From assembly GCA_030065985.1 (NCBI GenBank), contig JASJCM010000006.1:1-64000 (forward strand): a DNA stretch of 64,000 nt, written 5' to 3'. The position numbers and the translations under genes are program-made. Positions within the stretch are counted from its first letter, which is position 1; every line of letters begins with the position of its first letter. Origin of the DNA: Woeseiaceae bacterium. Its GTDB lineage: Bacteria > Pseudomonadota > Gammaproteobacteria > Steroidobacterales > Woeseiaceae. The notes below the pieces were generated by a model. That model made no database searches. It had not been told where the DNA came from and worked only from the letters and a program-made list of their open reading frames with translations. This document shows positions 10,065-20,022 of the stretch, piece by piece.

Positions 10065-10751
10065 ATGACACGCAATCAAACTGAAAAGCACCGGCGCGCT
10101 CTCGACGCCCGGCAGCCGGACCTTACGGTGTTGATGGACTCGGTGACCAAACCACACAACGTGTCCGCGATTATCCGCACGGCCGACGCTGTCGGAATTC
10201 AGCAAGTCCACACAACCTCGACAGGTGAGTTGGTGCGTCGTAGTCACATGGGGCTGGGCGGCGCGAAGCATTGGGTCGCCGTGACGACGCACAGCTCAAC
10301 GCGCGCCGCGCTCACGGCGCTACGTGCCGACGGCTGGCGACTCGTGGCCGCTTGCAGTGGTGAGAGATCGCGCGATTATCGCGATGTCGATTACACGCAG
10401 AAGGTGGCGATCATGGTCGGAGGCGAGCACATTGGCCTGAGCGATGTAGCTCGCGCCGAGGCCGACGAGCACATAGCCATTCCAATGCTCGGTCACGGAT
10501 CGTCGCTGACCGTGTCGGTCGTCGTCGGCATCATTCTGGCTGAGGCTGAGCGACAGCGACGCGAGGCAGGGCTATACGACCAGTCGCGACTAACGTCCGA
10601 CGAGCGTGCTCGTACGCTGTTCGAGTGGTCGTATCCTGACATCGCCGCACGTTGCCGTGCCCAGGGAAAACCCTACCCTGAACTCACGGCTGACGGCATG
10701 ATCGCGGCAAACCCGCTGATCGATATCTCGACCGTCAGCGAGCAGGAGTGA
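10065..10751 (+). CDS. trmH: tRNA (guanosine(18)-2'-O)-methyltransferase TrmH
   Basis: RRALDARQPDLTVLMDSVTKPHNVSAIIRTADAVGIQQVH...VAIMVGGEHIGLS...IPMLGHGSSLTVSVVVGIIL; SPOUT methyltransferase motifs; start at MTRNQ preceded by AAGGA. Confidence 0.94.
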   Translation: MTRNQTEKHRRALDARQPDLTVLMDSVTKPHNVSAIIRTADAVGIQQVHTTSTGELVRRSHMGLGGAKHWVAVTTHSSTRAALTALRADGWRLVAACSGERSRDYRDVDYTQKVAIMVGGEHIGLSDVARAEADEHIAIPMLGHGSSLTVSVVVGIILAEAERQRREAGLYDQSRLTSDERARTLFEWSYPDIAARCRAQGKPYPELTADGMIAANPLIDISTVSEQE

Positions 10752-10793
10752 CGCTACGCCGACTTCGGCCTTGGGTCATTAGCTGTCCGCTAT

Positions 10794-11375
10794 TCAATCA
10801 CCGCCGCTACAGTAATCATATGCTGTTGCGTAAGTCTCTTCGAAGCACTCAAGAAATCCATCCACCACGTGTAAGTTGGGCGGCCAAGACATCTCTACTG
10901 GATTTCCGTCTCGGTCAACGGCTCTGAAATTGCTGGGCTTAGGAAGGGACGCGAGCGACTCTCGAGCATCTTGCAGTGCGTTCTTATCGCGCTCCAGAAA
11001 GGCAATGGTTGCATCAACATATTGATTCCAGCCGAAGAAAGATCTCTGACCTTCTGCCACTCTCGTTTGCCTAAAGAGCTCGATAGCGCGGGCTGTTTGC
11101 CCGCCTTTTGCTCTCATCTGCGCCTCGTGAAAAACGATGATTCTCTCGTTGGGTGAATGAAGGTCGATATAGTCTCGAATCAGGTCCGCTGCAACCAGCG
11201 TGCAGCCCGATATATCAGCAACCATGCGCCAGCCGCTGCCAAATGTCTGGTCAAAGGTATGGAAGTCCATTGCCATCATCGCTTCCCGATCGAATTGGCA
11301 GTCAGCGCTTGATTGCTGGTCAGAATCGGTCGGAGACAGCAGCAATAACGACATTGCCAGAAAATTCGTTAGCAC
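10794..11375 (-). CDS. Hypothetical secreted protein (TPR-like)
   Basis: 193 aa with hydrophobic N-terminus; no confident family. Confidence 0.5.
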   Translation of the reverse strand: MLTNFLAMSLLLLSPTDSDQQSSADCQFDREAMMAMDFHTFDQTFGSGWRMVADISGCTLVAADLIRDYIDLHSPNERIIVFHEAQMRAKGGQTARAIELFRQTRVAEGQRSFFGWNQYVDATIAFLERDKNALQDARESLASLPKPSNFRAVDRDGNPVEMSWPPNLHVVDGFLECFEETYATAYDYCSGGD

Positions 11376-11498
11376 AGTATTCCTGAAGATGGCGCAGATA
11401 CGAAAGTCCGCAATGGGTCATTTGCAGCCGTGCGAACGTCCGGCGCCATTCTGTCATCGTCAAAATCGTCACGACGTCGACGCCGATACCGCACCACG

Positions 11499-12554
11499 TC
11501 AGCGATAGCGGCCCTGGAGCTTCTGCAATTCCTCACTGCCAGGATGCAAGTCCTCGTACGGCAGCTGCCCAAGCGGGGTATCCGTATTCTGCATTAGCTC
11601 ATGCATCTCTTCACGCGCCTCGTTGACGTACAGGAGGCCCGTCGTAATCTCGCCCGCATTGAAGCGATCGCGAAGGTACTTGAACGCGTCTGCGCGACTT
11701 GTCGGGTCGTAGTCACGGTCGAGCTTTCGCAGAATGATCGTGTCACCGCCGTGTAAATGCACCGGCATCGCCTCGCCTTGCTTGTATGAAGCTTTGATCT
11801 CTTCGGAAGGCTGGATGTAATCGACATCAATGACGTGGTTGTAGTGCTCGCGCGTATGTGAGTAGCTCTTCGTTGAGCCTTCGTGATCATTAAACGTAAC
11901 GCACGGGCTAATGACATCGACGAGCGCGAATCCGGAGTGCATGATCGCGCCCTTGATCAGCGGTACGAGTTGCTCCTTGTCGCCCGAGAAGCTACGCGCG
12001 ATGTAGGTCGCGCCGAGACTCAGAGCCGTGCTCACCGGATCGATCGGCTCCTGCTGGTTCGGCAACCCCTTCTTCGGCAGGCTGCCTATGTCAGCTGAGG
12101 CTGAGAACTGGCCTTTCGTCAGGCCGTAGACGCCGTTGTTCTCGATGATGTAGCACATGTTCAGGTTTCGACGAATCGCATGCACAAACTGTCCGGCGCC
12201 GATCGACAACGAATCGCCATCGCCCGAAACACCGATGTAAGTCATGTGGCGGTTTGCGGCATTCGCTCCAGTCGTCACTGACGGCATGCGGCCGTGAACT
12301 GAGTTGAAGCCGTGCGCCTGGCTGACGAAATAGGCTGGCGTCTTTGATGAGCAACCGATACCACTCATCTTCGCCAGCATGTGCGGCTCAATATCGAGTT
12401 CGAATACTGCCTGGATCAAAGCTGCAGTAACCGAGTCGTGGCCGCAACCGGCACACAGCGTCGAGACGGCGCCTTCGTAATCGCGCGTCGTGAGGCCGAG
12501 CTCATTTCTCGGCAGGCTCGGATGCGCGACCTTGGGTTTCGCGATGTATGTCAT
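11499..12554 (-). CDS. korB: 2-oxoacid:acceptor oxidoreductase beta subunit (TPP-binding)
   Basis: CAGCGHDSVTAALIQA, GIGCSSKTPAYF, GDGDSLSIGAGQFVHAIRRNLNMCYIIENNGVYGLTKGQFS. Confidence 0.92.
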   Translation of the reverse strand: MTYIAKPKVAHPSLPRNELGLTTRDYEGAVSTLCAGCGHDSVTAALIQAVFELDIEPHMLAKMSGIGCSSKTPAYFVSQAHGFNSVHGRMPSVTTGANAANRHMTYIGVSGDGDSLSIGAGQFVHAIRRNLNMCYIIENNGVYGLTKGQFSASADIGSLPKKGLPNQQEPIDPVSTALSLGATYIARSFSGDKEQLVPLIKGAIMHSGFALVDVISPCVTFNDHEGSTKSYSHTREHYNHVIDVDYIQPSEEIKASYKQGEAMPVHLHGGDTIILRKLDRDYDPTSRADAFKYLRDRFNAGEITTGLLYVNEAREEMHELMQNTDTPLGQLPYEDLHPGSEELQKLQGRYR

Positions 12555-14353
12555 GCTGCCCGCCCCTTCTTGATCTCGGCGAGTATCTGGTCGACGACAA
12601 AACCGGCATTGAGCGGCATGCCGTCGTAGTGAAGTACTGAGACGAGCTTGTCCTGATCGGCATCGATATCGTTGATCAGCAACGTCCGCAACTGCGCGTC
12701 ACGGTTTTGTTCGACAACGTAGACGACATCATGCTTCTCGATAAAGTCCTTAACAGCGTCCGTGAACGGGAAGGCTTTGACGCGGCAGTAGTTCAGGCCG
12801 ATATTCTGTGCTTCGAGTCGATCGAGCGCTTCGATGCATGGACCATCGCCGCTGCCCAGGGTCAGGATGGCTGCCTTGTTGAACTGCGAATACCGGATGT
12901 CGGCTTCGGGCACCATCGTGCGCGCCGTTTCCCACTTGACCAACAGCCGGTCGAGCACTTCCTGGTACGCCGCCGAATCTTCTGTATAGCCGCCATACTT
13001 TGTGTGCCCCGAACCGCGCGTAAAATACGCGCCCTTAGGGTGTACGCCAGGGAGCGATCGATACGGAATGCCATCACCGTCGACGTCGAGGTAACGATAG
13101 AAACTCTCCATTTCCTCGAGATCCTCGGCGCTGCAGACTTTGCCGCGATCGGGTACGTAGTCGTCATCCCACTCGAGCTCCGGCACCATCCAGTCGTTCA
13201 TGCCGATGTCGAGATCCGACAACACCATGACCGGGGTTTGCAGGCGCTCGGCAAAGTCAAACGCTATTGGCGCCATGCTGAAGCACTCGGATGGGTCCGC
13301 CGGGAATAACAGCACGTGCTTGGTATCGCCGTGTGAAGCATAAGCGCAGCTAATCAGATCGCATTGCTGCGTGCGCGTCGGCATGCCGGTCGACGGCCCG
13401 ACGCGCTGCACGTTGAAGATTACCGCAGGTATTTCGGCGTAGTACCCGAAGCCAATGAATTCGCTCATCAACGAAATCCCGGGACCGCTGGTAGGCGTAA
13501 ACGATCGCGCACCGTTCCAACTTGCTCCCAGCACCATGCCGATCGCCGCGAGCTCATCCTCGGCCTGGATGATGCAGTACGTGCGCTTGCCCGTCTCCGG
13601 ATCGACGCGGTAGCGCGCGCAGAAATCGCGGAACGCATCCATCAACGATGTCGATGGCGTAATCGGGTACCACGCACCAACGGTTGCACCGGCGTACACG
13701 CAGCCGAGTCCGGCAGCCGTGTTGCCGTCGATAACGATGTGCCCTTTTGTCTTGTCGAGTTTTTCGATCTTGGCCGGGATCGGACAGGGAAACTTCGCAA
13801 CCGCATAGTCGTAACCGAGGTGGATCGCTTCCATGTTCGACTGGATCAGGTGTGCCTTGTCGGCGAACGTCTCCTCGAGAAGGCCCTTGATGATCTCGAG
13901 GTCGACGTCGAGTAGAGCCGCGATTACGCCGACGTACGCAATGTTCTTCATCAGGATGCGGGCGCGGGCGCCATCGAAGTGCTCGATGCACATCTTCGAA
14001 AGCGGCACGCCGATAATCGTGATGTCGTCGCGATTGAGAAGTGCGCTTCGTGGCCAGGTCGAATCGTAGATCAGAAAGCCGCCTGGCTCGACTTCGGCAA
14101 GGTCTTGCGCGTACGTCTGCGCGTTCATCGCGACCATGATGTCGACGCGATCTGAACGGGCGCTGTAACCGTCGCCTGTCACGCGAATCTCGTACCAGGT
14201 CGGCAGGCCCTGGATATTCGACGGGAAGTAGTTCTTGCCGACCACTGGCACGCCCATGCGGAAGATTGCCTTGCGCAACAACCCGTTTGCGCTGGCAGAG
14301 CCTGTGCCGTTCACCGTGGCGATTTTTATTACGACGTCGTTTACGGCGGCCAC
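12551..14353 (-). CDS. korA: 2-oxoacid:acceptor oxidoreductase alpha subunit with fused gamma domain
   Basis: N-terminal gamma domain (TVNGTGSASANGLLRKAIFRMGVPV...) then GNTAAGLGCVYAGATVGAWYPITPSTSLMDAF; 4-nt overlap with the beta gene. Confidence 0.92.
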   Translation of the reverse strand: MAAVNDVVIKIATVNGTGSASANGLLRKAIFRMGVPVVGKNYFPSNIQGLPTWYEIRVTGDGYSARSDRVDIMVAMNAQTYAQDLAEVEPGGFLIYDSTWPRSALLNRDDITIIGVPLSKMCIEHFDGARARILMKNIAYVGVIAALLDVDLEIIKGLLEETFADKAHLIQSNMEAIHLGYDYAVAKFPCPIPAKIEKLDKTKGHIVIDGNTAAGLGCVYAGATVGAWYPITPSTSLMDAFRDFCARYRVDPETGKRTYCIIQAEDELAAIGMVLGASWNGARSFTPTSGPGISLMSEFIGFGYYAEIPAVIFNVQRVGPSTGMPTRTQQCDLISCAYASHGDTKHVLLFPADPSECFSMAPIAFDFAERLQTPVMVLSDLDIGMNDWMVPELEWDDDYVPDRGKVCSAEDLEEMESFYRYLDVDGDGIPYRSLPGVHPKGAYFTRGSGHTKYGGYTEDSAAYQEVLDRLLVKWETARTMVPEADIRYSQFNKAAILTLGSGDGPCIEALDRLEAQNIGLNYCRVKAFPFTDAVKDFIEKHDVVYVVEQNRDAQLRTLLINDIDADQDKLVSVLHYDGMPLNAGFVVDQILAEIKKGRAA

Positions 14354-14365
14354 GGTATTCCTTTA

Positions 14366-16183
14366 CTACTTCGCTGAACCGCCTGCTGCGGCTGGCTGCT
14401 GGTCGGATGCTGCCTCATCGACAGCGTAAGGAATCAAAATCCTCGACTTCTGCATATCCCATGCACCAGTCGGACAGCGCTCGGCGCAGAGCCCGCAATG
14501 CACGCACAGGTCTTCGTCCTTGACCATGACGCGCTGCGTTTGCGGCAGGTCTTCAGAGACGTACAACGCCTGGTCGGGATTCAGCGCAGGTGCCTTGAGT
14601 CGCGTGCGCAGATCGTCTTCCTCACCGTTGTGCGTAATAGTGAGGCAATTGACAGGACAGATGTCGATGCACGCATCGCACTCTATGCAGAGCTTCGCAG
14701 TGAATACGGTCTGAATGTCGCAGTTGAGACAGCGTTCGACTTCCTTAGCAGCCTGTTCGGCCGTGAACCCGAGCTCAACTTCGATATCGAGCTTCTGAAA
14801 ACGCTCCTTGAGCCCAACATGAGGCACTAGCCGACGCGACGCGACATCGTAGTCGTTCGAGTAACTCCACTCGTGCATGCCCATCTTCTGGCTGATGAGG
14901 TTCAAGCCATCGGGCAGGCGATCGCGCAGATCTTCTCCCTGGCAATACTTATGCATCGAGATCGCGGCCTGGTGGCCGTGTTCGACGGCCCAGATAATGT
15001 TCTTCGGTCCAAATGCCGAGTCGCCGCCGAAGAAGACGCCCTCGCGCGTGCACATCATTGTCTCTTCATCGACAACCGGGCACTCCCATTTGTCGAACTC
15101 GATACCCAGGTCTCGCTCGATCCAGGGGAACGCATTGTCCTGACCAATAGCCAGCACAACGTCATCGCACGGAATCAGGACTTCGCCCGTTGACGTGCCG
15201 CGATCAATGCCGCCTTGCTCGTCGATGTTGTATTCCATCAGATCAAACTTCATACCAACGAGCTTGCCGTCTTCGTAGACAAACTCCTTCGGCGAATGGT
15301 TGACGATGATCTCGACATTCTCTTCTTCGGCGTCTTCGAGCTCCCACTCCGAGGCCTTGAAGAAACCGCGCGGCTTACGGGCCATAACTTTGACGTTTTC
15401 CGCACCAAGGCGCAGCGATGTGCGACAACAGTCCATTGCCGTGTTGCCGACGCCGATGATCAGGACGTTCCTGCCAATCTCAGTCACGTGTTCGAATGCG
15501 ACCGACTCGAGCCACTCGATGCCGATGTGGATGCGATCGGAGTCGTAGCGACCTGGAATCTCCAGGTTCTTGCCCTTTGGCGCGCCGGTACCAACGAAGA
15601 CGGCGTCGTATCCCTCGTCGAGCAGCTCTTTCATGCTGTCGATGCGGTGGTTCAGTTTGAGGTCGACGCCCATATCGAGGATATAGTCGATCTCCTCATC
15701 GAGCACGTCGGGCGGCAGACGGAACTGCGGAATGTTGGTGCGCATCAGGCCGCCCGTCGTATCGAGGGCCTCGAAGATCGTGACGTCGTAGCCAAGCGGC
15801 CGCAGGTCGTTAGCCACAGTCAATGATGCGCAACCCGCGCCGATCAACGCGACCTTCTTGCCGTTATTCTTTTCCGGGACTTTTGGGAGCCGGTCACGGA
15901 TGTCATCGCGGTTGTCCGCAGCGACGCGCTTCAGGCGACAAATGGCAACAGGCTTATCTTCTACGCGACCTCGCCGGCAGGCGGGTTCGCAAGGACGATC
16001 GCAAACGCGACCGAGAATGCCGGGAAAGACATTCGACTTGCGATTCTCCATGTAGGCGTCACTGAAGCGCCCCTGGGCGATCATGCGAATGTATTCGGGA
16101 ACGTCAGTGTGTGCCGGACAGCCCCACTGGCAGTCGACGACCTTGTGGAAGTAATCGGGATTCGAAGTGTCAGTAGGCTTCAT
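14366..16183 (-). CDS. GltD-like FAD/NAD(P)-dependent oxidoreductase with C-terminal 2x[4Fe-4S] ferredoxin domain
   Basis: CQWGCPAHTDVPEYI, GAGCASLTVANDL, GVGNTAMDCCR, and CIECDACIDICPVNC / CVHCGLCAERCPTGAW; 12 nt upstream of the korA-like gene. Confidence 0.9.
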   Translation of the reverse strand: MKPTDTSNPDYFHKVVDCQWGCPAHTDVPEYIRMIAQGRFSDAYMENRKSNVFPGILGRVCDRPCEPACRRGRVEDKPVAICRLKRVAADNRDDIRDRLPKVPEKNNGKKVALIGAGCASLTVANDLRPLGYDVTIFEALDTTGGLMRTNIPQFRLPPDVLDEEIDYILDMGVDLKLNHRIDSMKELLDEGYDAVFVGTGAPKGKNLEIPGRYDSDRIHIGIEWLESVAFEHVTEIGRNVLIIGVGNTAMDCCRTSLRLGAENVKVMARKPRGFFKASEWELEDAEEENVEIIVNHSPKEFVYEDGKLVGMKFDLMEYNIDEQGGIDRGTSTGEVLIPCDDVVLAIGQDNAFPWIERDLGIEFDKWECPVVDEETMMCTREGVFFGGDSAFGPKNIIWAVEHGHQAAISMHKYCQGEDLRDRLPDGLNLISQKMGMHEWSYSNDYDVASRRLVPHVGLKERFQKLDIEVELGFTAEQAAKEVERCLNCDIQTVFTAKLCIECDACIDICPVNCLTITHNGEEDDLRTRLKAPALNPDQALYVSEDLPQTQRVMVKDEDLCVHCGLCAERCPTGAWDMQKSRILIPYAVDEAASDQQPAAAGGSAK

Positions 16184-16237
16184 ATCTCCCGCGCTAGCAT
16201 AAACAGATCGCGCGGAAAGTAAACAAAAAACCCGCGC

Positions 16238-17578
16238 CTACCGTGCACGACCAAATTCGAGCTTGCGTCCCGCAATGCGACGAGTAAGCGCACCGTCCTG
16301 GTAAACAACCTCACCGTTAACGATCGTCGTATCGATCGTTACCGGGAACTCATGTCCTTCGAACGGCGACCAACCACACTTGAAAAGCACGTTATCGGCG
16401 GTTACGCGATAGGGTCGATTCGGATCGACAAGCACGAGATCGGCGAACCAGCCTTCACGAACGTAGCCACGTTCGGCAACGCCAAAAATATCGGCAGCTG
16501 CATGGCATGCCTTGTCGACAAGAAGCTCAAGACTGATCTCGCCACGGTCGACAAGATCAAACAATGTAAGCAATGCGTGTTGAACCAGTGGCAGACCCGC
16601 CGGCGCCTTGAAGTAGGTGCCGTCTTTTTCTTCCAGCGTATGCGGTGCATGGTCGGTTGCGATGACGTCAATGCGACCTTCATTGAGTGCGGCAACCAGT
16701 GCCGCGCGATCTTCGGCACGCTTGATGGCGGGGTTGCACTTGATGCGTGTTCCCAGCTCGTCGTATCGCGACTCATCAAAGAACAGGTGATGTACGCATA
16801 CTTCGGCGGTAATGCGCTTCTCAGTGCGATGAGCCGTTTCGAACAGTTCCATTTCACGCGCCGTAGTCAGGTGCAATACCTGGTGCAGCGCGTCGTACCT
16901 CTTCGCCAAACCGATCGCCAACTCGGACGACATGTAACACGCTTCTGCCGAACGAATGTTCGGATGTTCGGTCAGCGGCACCTCCTCGCCATATCTCTCT
17001 CGAGCGCGCTCCTCGTTCGCCCAGATCGTCGGCGAATCCTCGCAATGTGTGACGACAATCACTGGGGCGTGTTCGAAGATCTGATCAAGCGCGTCAGGAT
17101 CGTCTACAAGCATGTCGCCCGTCGACGCGCCCATAAACACTTTGATACCGCAGGACTCCCCGACCTCGAGTGCCTTTATCTCCTCGATGTTGCTGTTCGT
17201 CGCACCGAAATAGAAACCGTAGTTTGCAGTACAACGATCAGCCGCCCTCGCGTATTTCGCGGCGAGCTCTTCACGCGTCGTCGTGAGTGGATCGACGTTC
17301 GGCATATCCATGAAGCTGGTGATGCCGCCCGCTGCCGCAGCCGCCGACTCGGTTGCGAGATCGCCCTTGTGTGTCAGGCCGGGCTCGCGGAAATGCACCT
17401 GGTCGTCGATCATCCCCGGGATCAGGTACTTGCCGCCCGCGTCGATCACCGCTGCGCCGTCCGGCGCGGCAATTCCGCTGCCGATTTTCTCGATACGATC
17501 GCCGACCACGAGGACGTCGGCATCCTGGGTGCTGCCTTCGTTGATGAGGCGCGCGTTGCTGATGAGGAGCTTGTTCAC
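16238..17578 (-). CDS. pyrC: Dihydroorotase (class I type)
   Basis: IPGMIDDQVHFREPGLTHKGDLATESAAAAAGGITSFMDMPNVDP...IATDHAPHTLEEK; GTG start at NKLLISNARLI preferred over the longer ORF that overlaps ilvA. Confidence 0.88.
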   Translation of the reverse strand: MNKLLISNARLINEGSTQDADVLVVGDRIEKIGSGIAAPDGAAVIDAGGKYLIPGMIDDQVHFREPGLTHKGDLATESAAAAAGGITSFMDMPNVDPLTTTREELAAKYARAADRCTANYGFYFGATNSNIEEIKALEVGESCGIKVFMGASTGDMLVDDPDALDQIFEHAPVIVVTHCEDSPTIWANEERARERYGEEVPLTEHPNIRSAEACYMSSELAIGLAKRYDALHQVLHLTTAREMELFETAHRTEKRITAEVCVHHLFFDESRYDELGTRIKCNPAIKRAEDRAALVAALNEGRIDVIATDHAPHTLEEKDGTYFKAPAGLPLVQHALLTLFDLVDRGEISLELLVDKACHAAADIFGVAERGYVREGWFADLVLVDPNRPYRVTADNVLFKCGWSPFEGHEFPVTIDTTIVNGEVVYQDGALTRRIAGRKLEFGRAR

Positions 17579-17678
17579 GCAGCTATTATGAAAGGGCTCC
17601 GCGATTATTACCATCGCAACGAATTCGCCGTCGGCATGAGGCTTTGCGGCCGCCCGCCCGGTGTGCGATAAGGGCACC

Positions 17679-19196
17679 ATGAACACGCCGGACTACCTCG
17701 ATCTGATCCGCAACGCACGCGTTTACGACGTTGCAGAGAAGACCCCGCTCGAGCTCGCGAAGAACCTGTCGCGGCGGCTCGGCAATCGCATCCTCATGAA
17801 GCGTGAGGACCTGCAGCCCGTGTTCTCTTTCAAGCTGCGCGGCGCCTACAACAAGATCTCCGGACTCAGCGACGAGGAATTGTCCCGCGGGGTCATCTGC
17901 AGCTCCGCCGGCAATCACGCACAGGGTGTCGCCCTTGCCGCCCAGCGCAAGGGTATCCGGGCCGTCATCGTCATGCCCGTGACCACGCCGTCGATCAAAG
18001 TCGATGCCGTTGTCGCGCTGGACGGCGACGTCGTGCTATATGGCGACACCTATGACGACGCCTACGCCCATGCCCGCGAGCTGTCCGCCCGCGAGGGCCT
18101 CGTATTCATTCACCCGTTCGACGATCCTGAGGTGATTGCAGGCCAGGGCACGATCGGCGCGGAGATTCTCGAGCAGGTCGACGAGGCAATCGACGCCGTG
18201 TTCGTGCCGATCGGTGGTGGCGGACTTGCTGCGGGCATCGCTGCCTGGATAAAGCAGGTCAATCCGGACATCCGCATCATCGGCGTGGAGCCTGACGACT
18301 CCGATGCGATGCGTGCATCGGTCGAGTCAGGCGCGCCCGTTACGCTCGATCATGTCGGAATATTTGCCGATGGTGTCGCCGTGCGCCGAGTTGGCGATGA
18401 GACGTTCCGGCTGTGCCAGGAGCTCGTCGACGAGATCATCACGGTCGATACCGATCAGGCGTGCGCAGCCATCCGCGACATCTTTGAAGATACGCGATCG
18501 ATTGTCGAACCAGCGGGCGGCCTCGCCGTTGCGGGCGCCAAGAAGTACATCGCCGAACATGAGATCACCGGCAAATCTTTCGTGACCATTAGCTGCGGTG
18601 CAAACGTTAATTTCGACCGGCTGCGGCACATCGCCGAGCGCGCTGCCGTCGGTGAGCTGTCAGAGATGCTGCTCGCGGCAGAGATTCCCGAGGAGCCGGG
18701 CAGCTTCCGCAAGTTCTGTGAGACGGTTGGCCGTCGCGGCATTACCGAGTTCAACTACCGCTACGCTGACGACGATAAAGCGCACATCTTTGTCGGCGTG
18801 CAGCTGAGTCGGGGCATGGACGAGCGCGAGGAGCTGCTCGAGAAACTGCGCAATGCCGGCTTCCCGGTTGAAGACCTGACCGACAACGAGATGGCGAAGC
18901 TACACGTACGTCACATGGTTGGCGGCCGTTCACCACATATTCAAAACGAGCGACTGTTTCGTTTCGAGTTTCCCGAGCGTCCAGGTGCCCTGCTGGACTT
19001 CCTCGATGCAATCGGTACCGACTGGACGATCAGCCTGTTCCATTATCGCAATCACGGTTCTGACTACGGCCGCATTCTCGCGGGGATTGACGTTCCAGAG
19101 GGAAACACCGACGAACTCGAGGCTCATCTCTCGGAGCTCGGCTATACCCACTGGGAAGAGAGCGACAATCCTGCCTACAAGCTGTTCCTGGGCTAG
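17679..19196 (+). CDS. ilvA: Threonine ammonia-lyase, biosynthetic (with C-terminal ACT-like domains)
   Basis: KREDLQPVFSFKLRGAYNKI, SSAGNHAQGVALAA, PIGGGGLAAGIA; C-terminal regulatory domains. Confidence 0.95.
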   Translation: MNTPDYLDLIRNARVYDVAEKTPLELAKNLSRRLGNRILMKREDLQPVFSFKLRGAYNKISGLSDEELSRGVICSSAGNHAQGVALAAQRKGIRAVIVMPVTTPSIKVDAVVALDGDVVLYGDTYDDAYAHARELSAREGLVFIHPFDDPEVIAGQGTIGAEILEQVDEAIDAVFVPIGGGGLAAGIAAWIKQVNPDIRIIGVEPDDSDAMRASVESGAPVTLDHVGIFADGVAVRRVGDETFRLCQELVDEIITVDTDQACAAIRDIFEDTRSIVEPAGGLAVAGAKKYIAEHEITGKSFVTISCGANVNFDRLRHIAERAAVGELSEMLLAAEIPEEPGSFRKFCETVGRRGITEFNYRYADDDKAHIFVGVQLSRGMDEREELLEKLRNAGFPVEDLTDNEMAKLHVRHMVGGRSPHIQNERLFRFEFPERPGALLDFLDAIGTDWTISLFHYRNHGSDYGRILAGIDVPEGNTDELEAHLSELGYTHWEESDNPAYKLFLG

Positions 19197-19948
19197 TTTC
19201 TGAACGACCCGTCGCGTCGATCGAGCTTGCGTAACAGTCCCGGCCAGATCAGTGAGCCGCCAAGACCTTTCGTTACCTGCTCCGCCTGTGCCTGCACGCC
19301 ATCGAGAATCGGCTGCGGGATGCGCACGAGCTCGCCTCCGCCAGACTGCGCCATGATCTGAATCTGGCAGGCGGTCTCCAGCACATACATCAGGAGAAAG
19401 GCGTCGGCGATCGTCGGCGCTGTAGTCAACAATCCGTGGTTGCGGAGTATCAGGGCGTTATTGCTGCCCAAGTCCGCGACGAGTCGCGGCTTCTCGTCGT
19501 CGTTCAGCGCCACGCCTTCGTAGTCGTGATAACCGAGCGTGACATAGGGAAACATTGCCGTCTGCGAAATCGGCAGCAGTCCGTCTTTTTGAGCTGACAC
19601 CGCAATACCGGCCTTCGTGTGCGTATGCAGGACACAGCCCGCATCTTCGCGAGCTTCGTGCACGGCACTGTGAATAACAAAGCCCGCCGGATTTACCGGA
19701 TGTTCGGTCTCGAGCACCTTGTTGCCATCCAGGTCGACCTTGACCAGCGAACTGGCGGTAATTTCCTCGAACAACATTCCGTACGGATTGATCAGAAAAT
19801 GGTCTTCACCGCCGGGCACGCGAGCCGATATATGTGTAAAGACAAGATCATCCCAGCCATACATCGCAATAATGCGATAGCAAGCGGCGAGATCGATGCG
19901 AACCTGCCACTCTTCGGGGGAAACCTGGTCCTGAACAGAGTTACTCAT
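19193..19948 (-). CDS. Class II aldolase/adducin family protein
   Basis: DDLVFTHISARVPGGEDHFLINPYGMLFEEITASSLVKVDLDG...HSAVHEAREDAGCVLHTHTKAGIAVSA...LRNHGLLT. Confidence 0.92.
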   Translation of the reverse strand: MSNSVQDQVSPEEWQVRIDLAACYRIIAMYGWDDLVFTHISARVPGGEDHFLINPYGMLFEEITASSLVKVDLDGNKVLETEHPVNPAGFVIHSAVHEAREDAGCVLHTHTKAGIAVSAQKDGLLPISQTAMFPYVTLGYHDYEGVALNDDEKPRLVADLGSNNALILRNHGLLTTAPTIADAFLLMYVLETACQIQIMAQSGGGELVRIPQPILDGVQAQAEQVTKGLGGSLIWPGLLRKLDRRDGSFRN

Positions 19949-20022
19949 GAAACCTCCACCAATCGGCTTGCGGTGCGCTGTTTAGTCTGCAACCTTTTCA
20001 GGCTGCCGCGCATCAAAGAACT

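Noticed and set aside
3000-10800. Integron cassette array
   Set aside because: Small same-strand ORFs suggested it, but I saw no paired RYYYAAC/GTTRRRY attC cores and no integrase.
16352-17671. 439 aa plus-strand ORF
   Set aside because: Antisense to dihydroorotase, Arg/Cys-rich, no domain signature.
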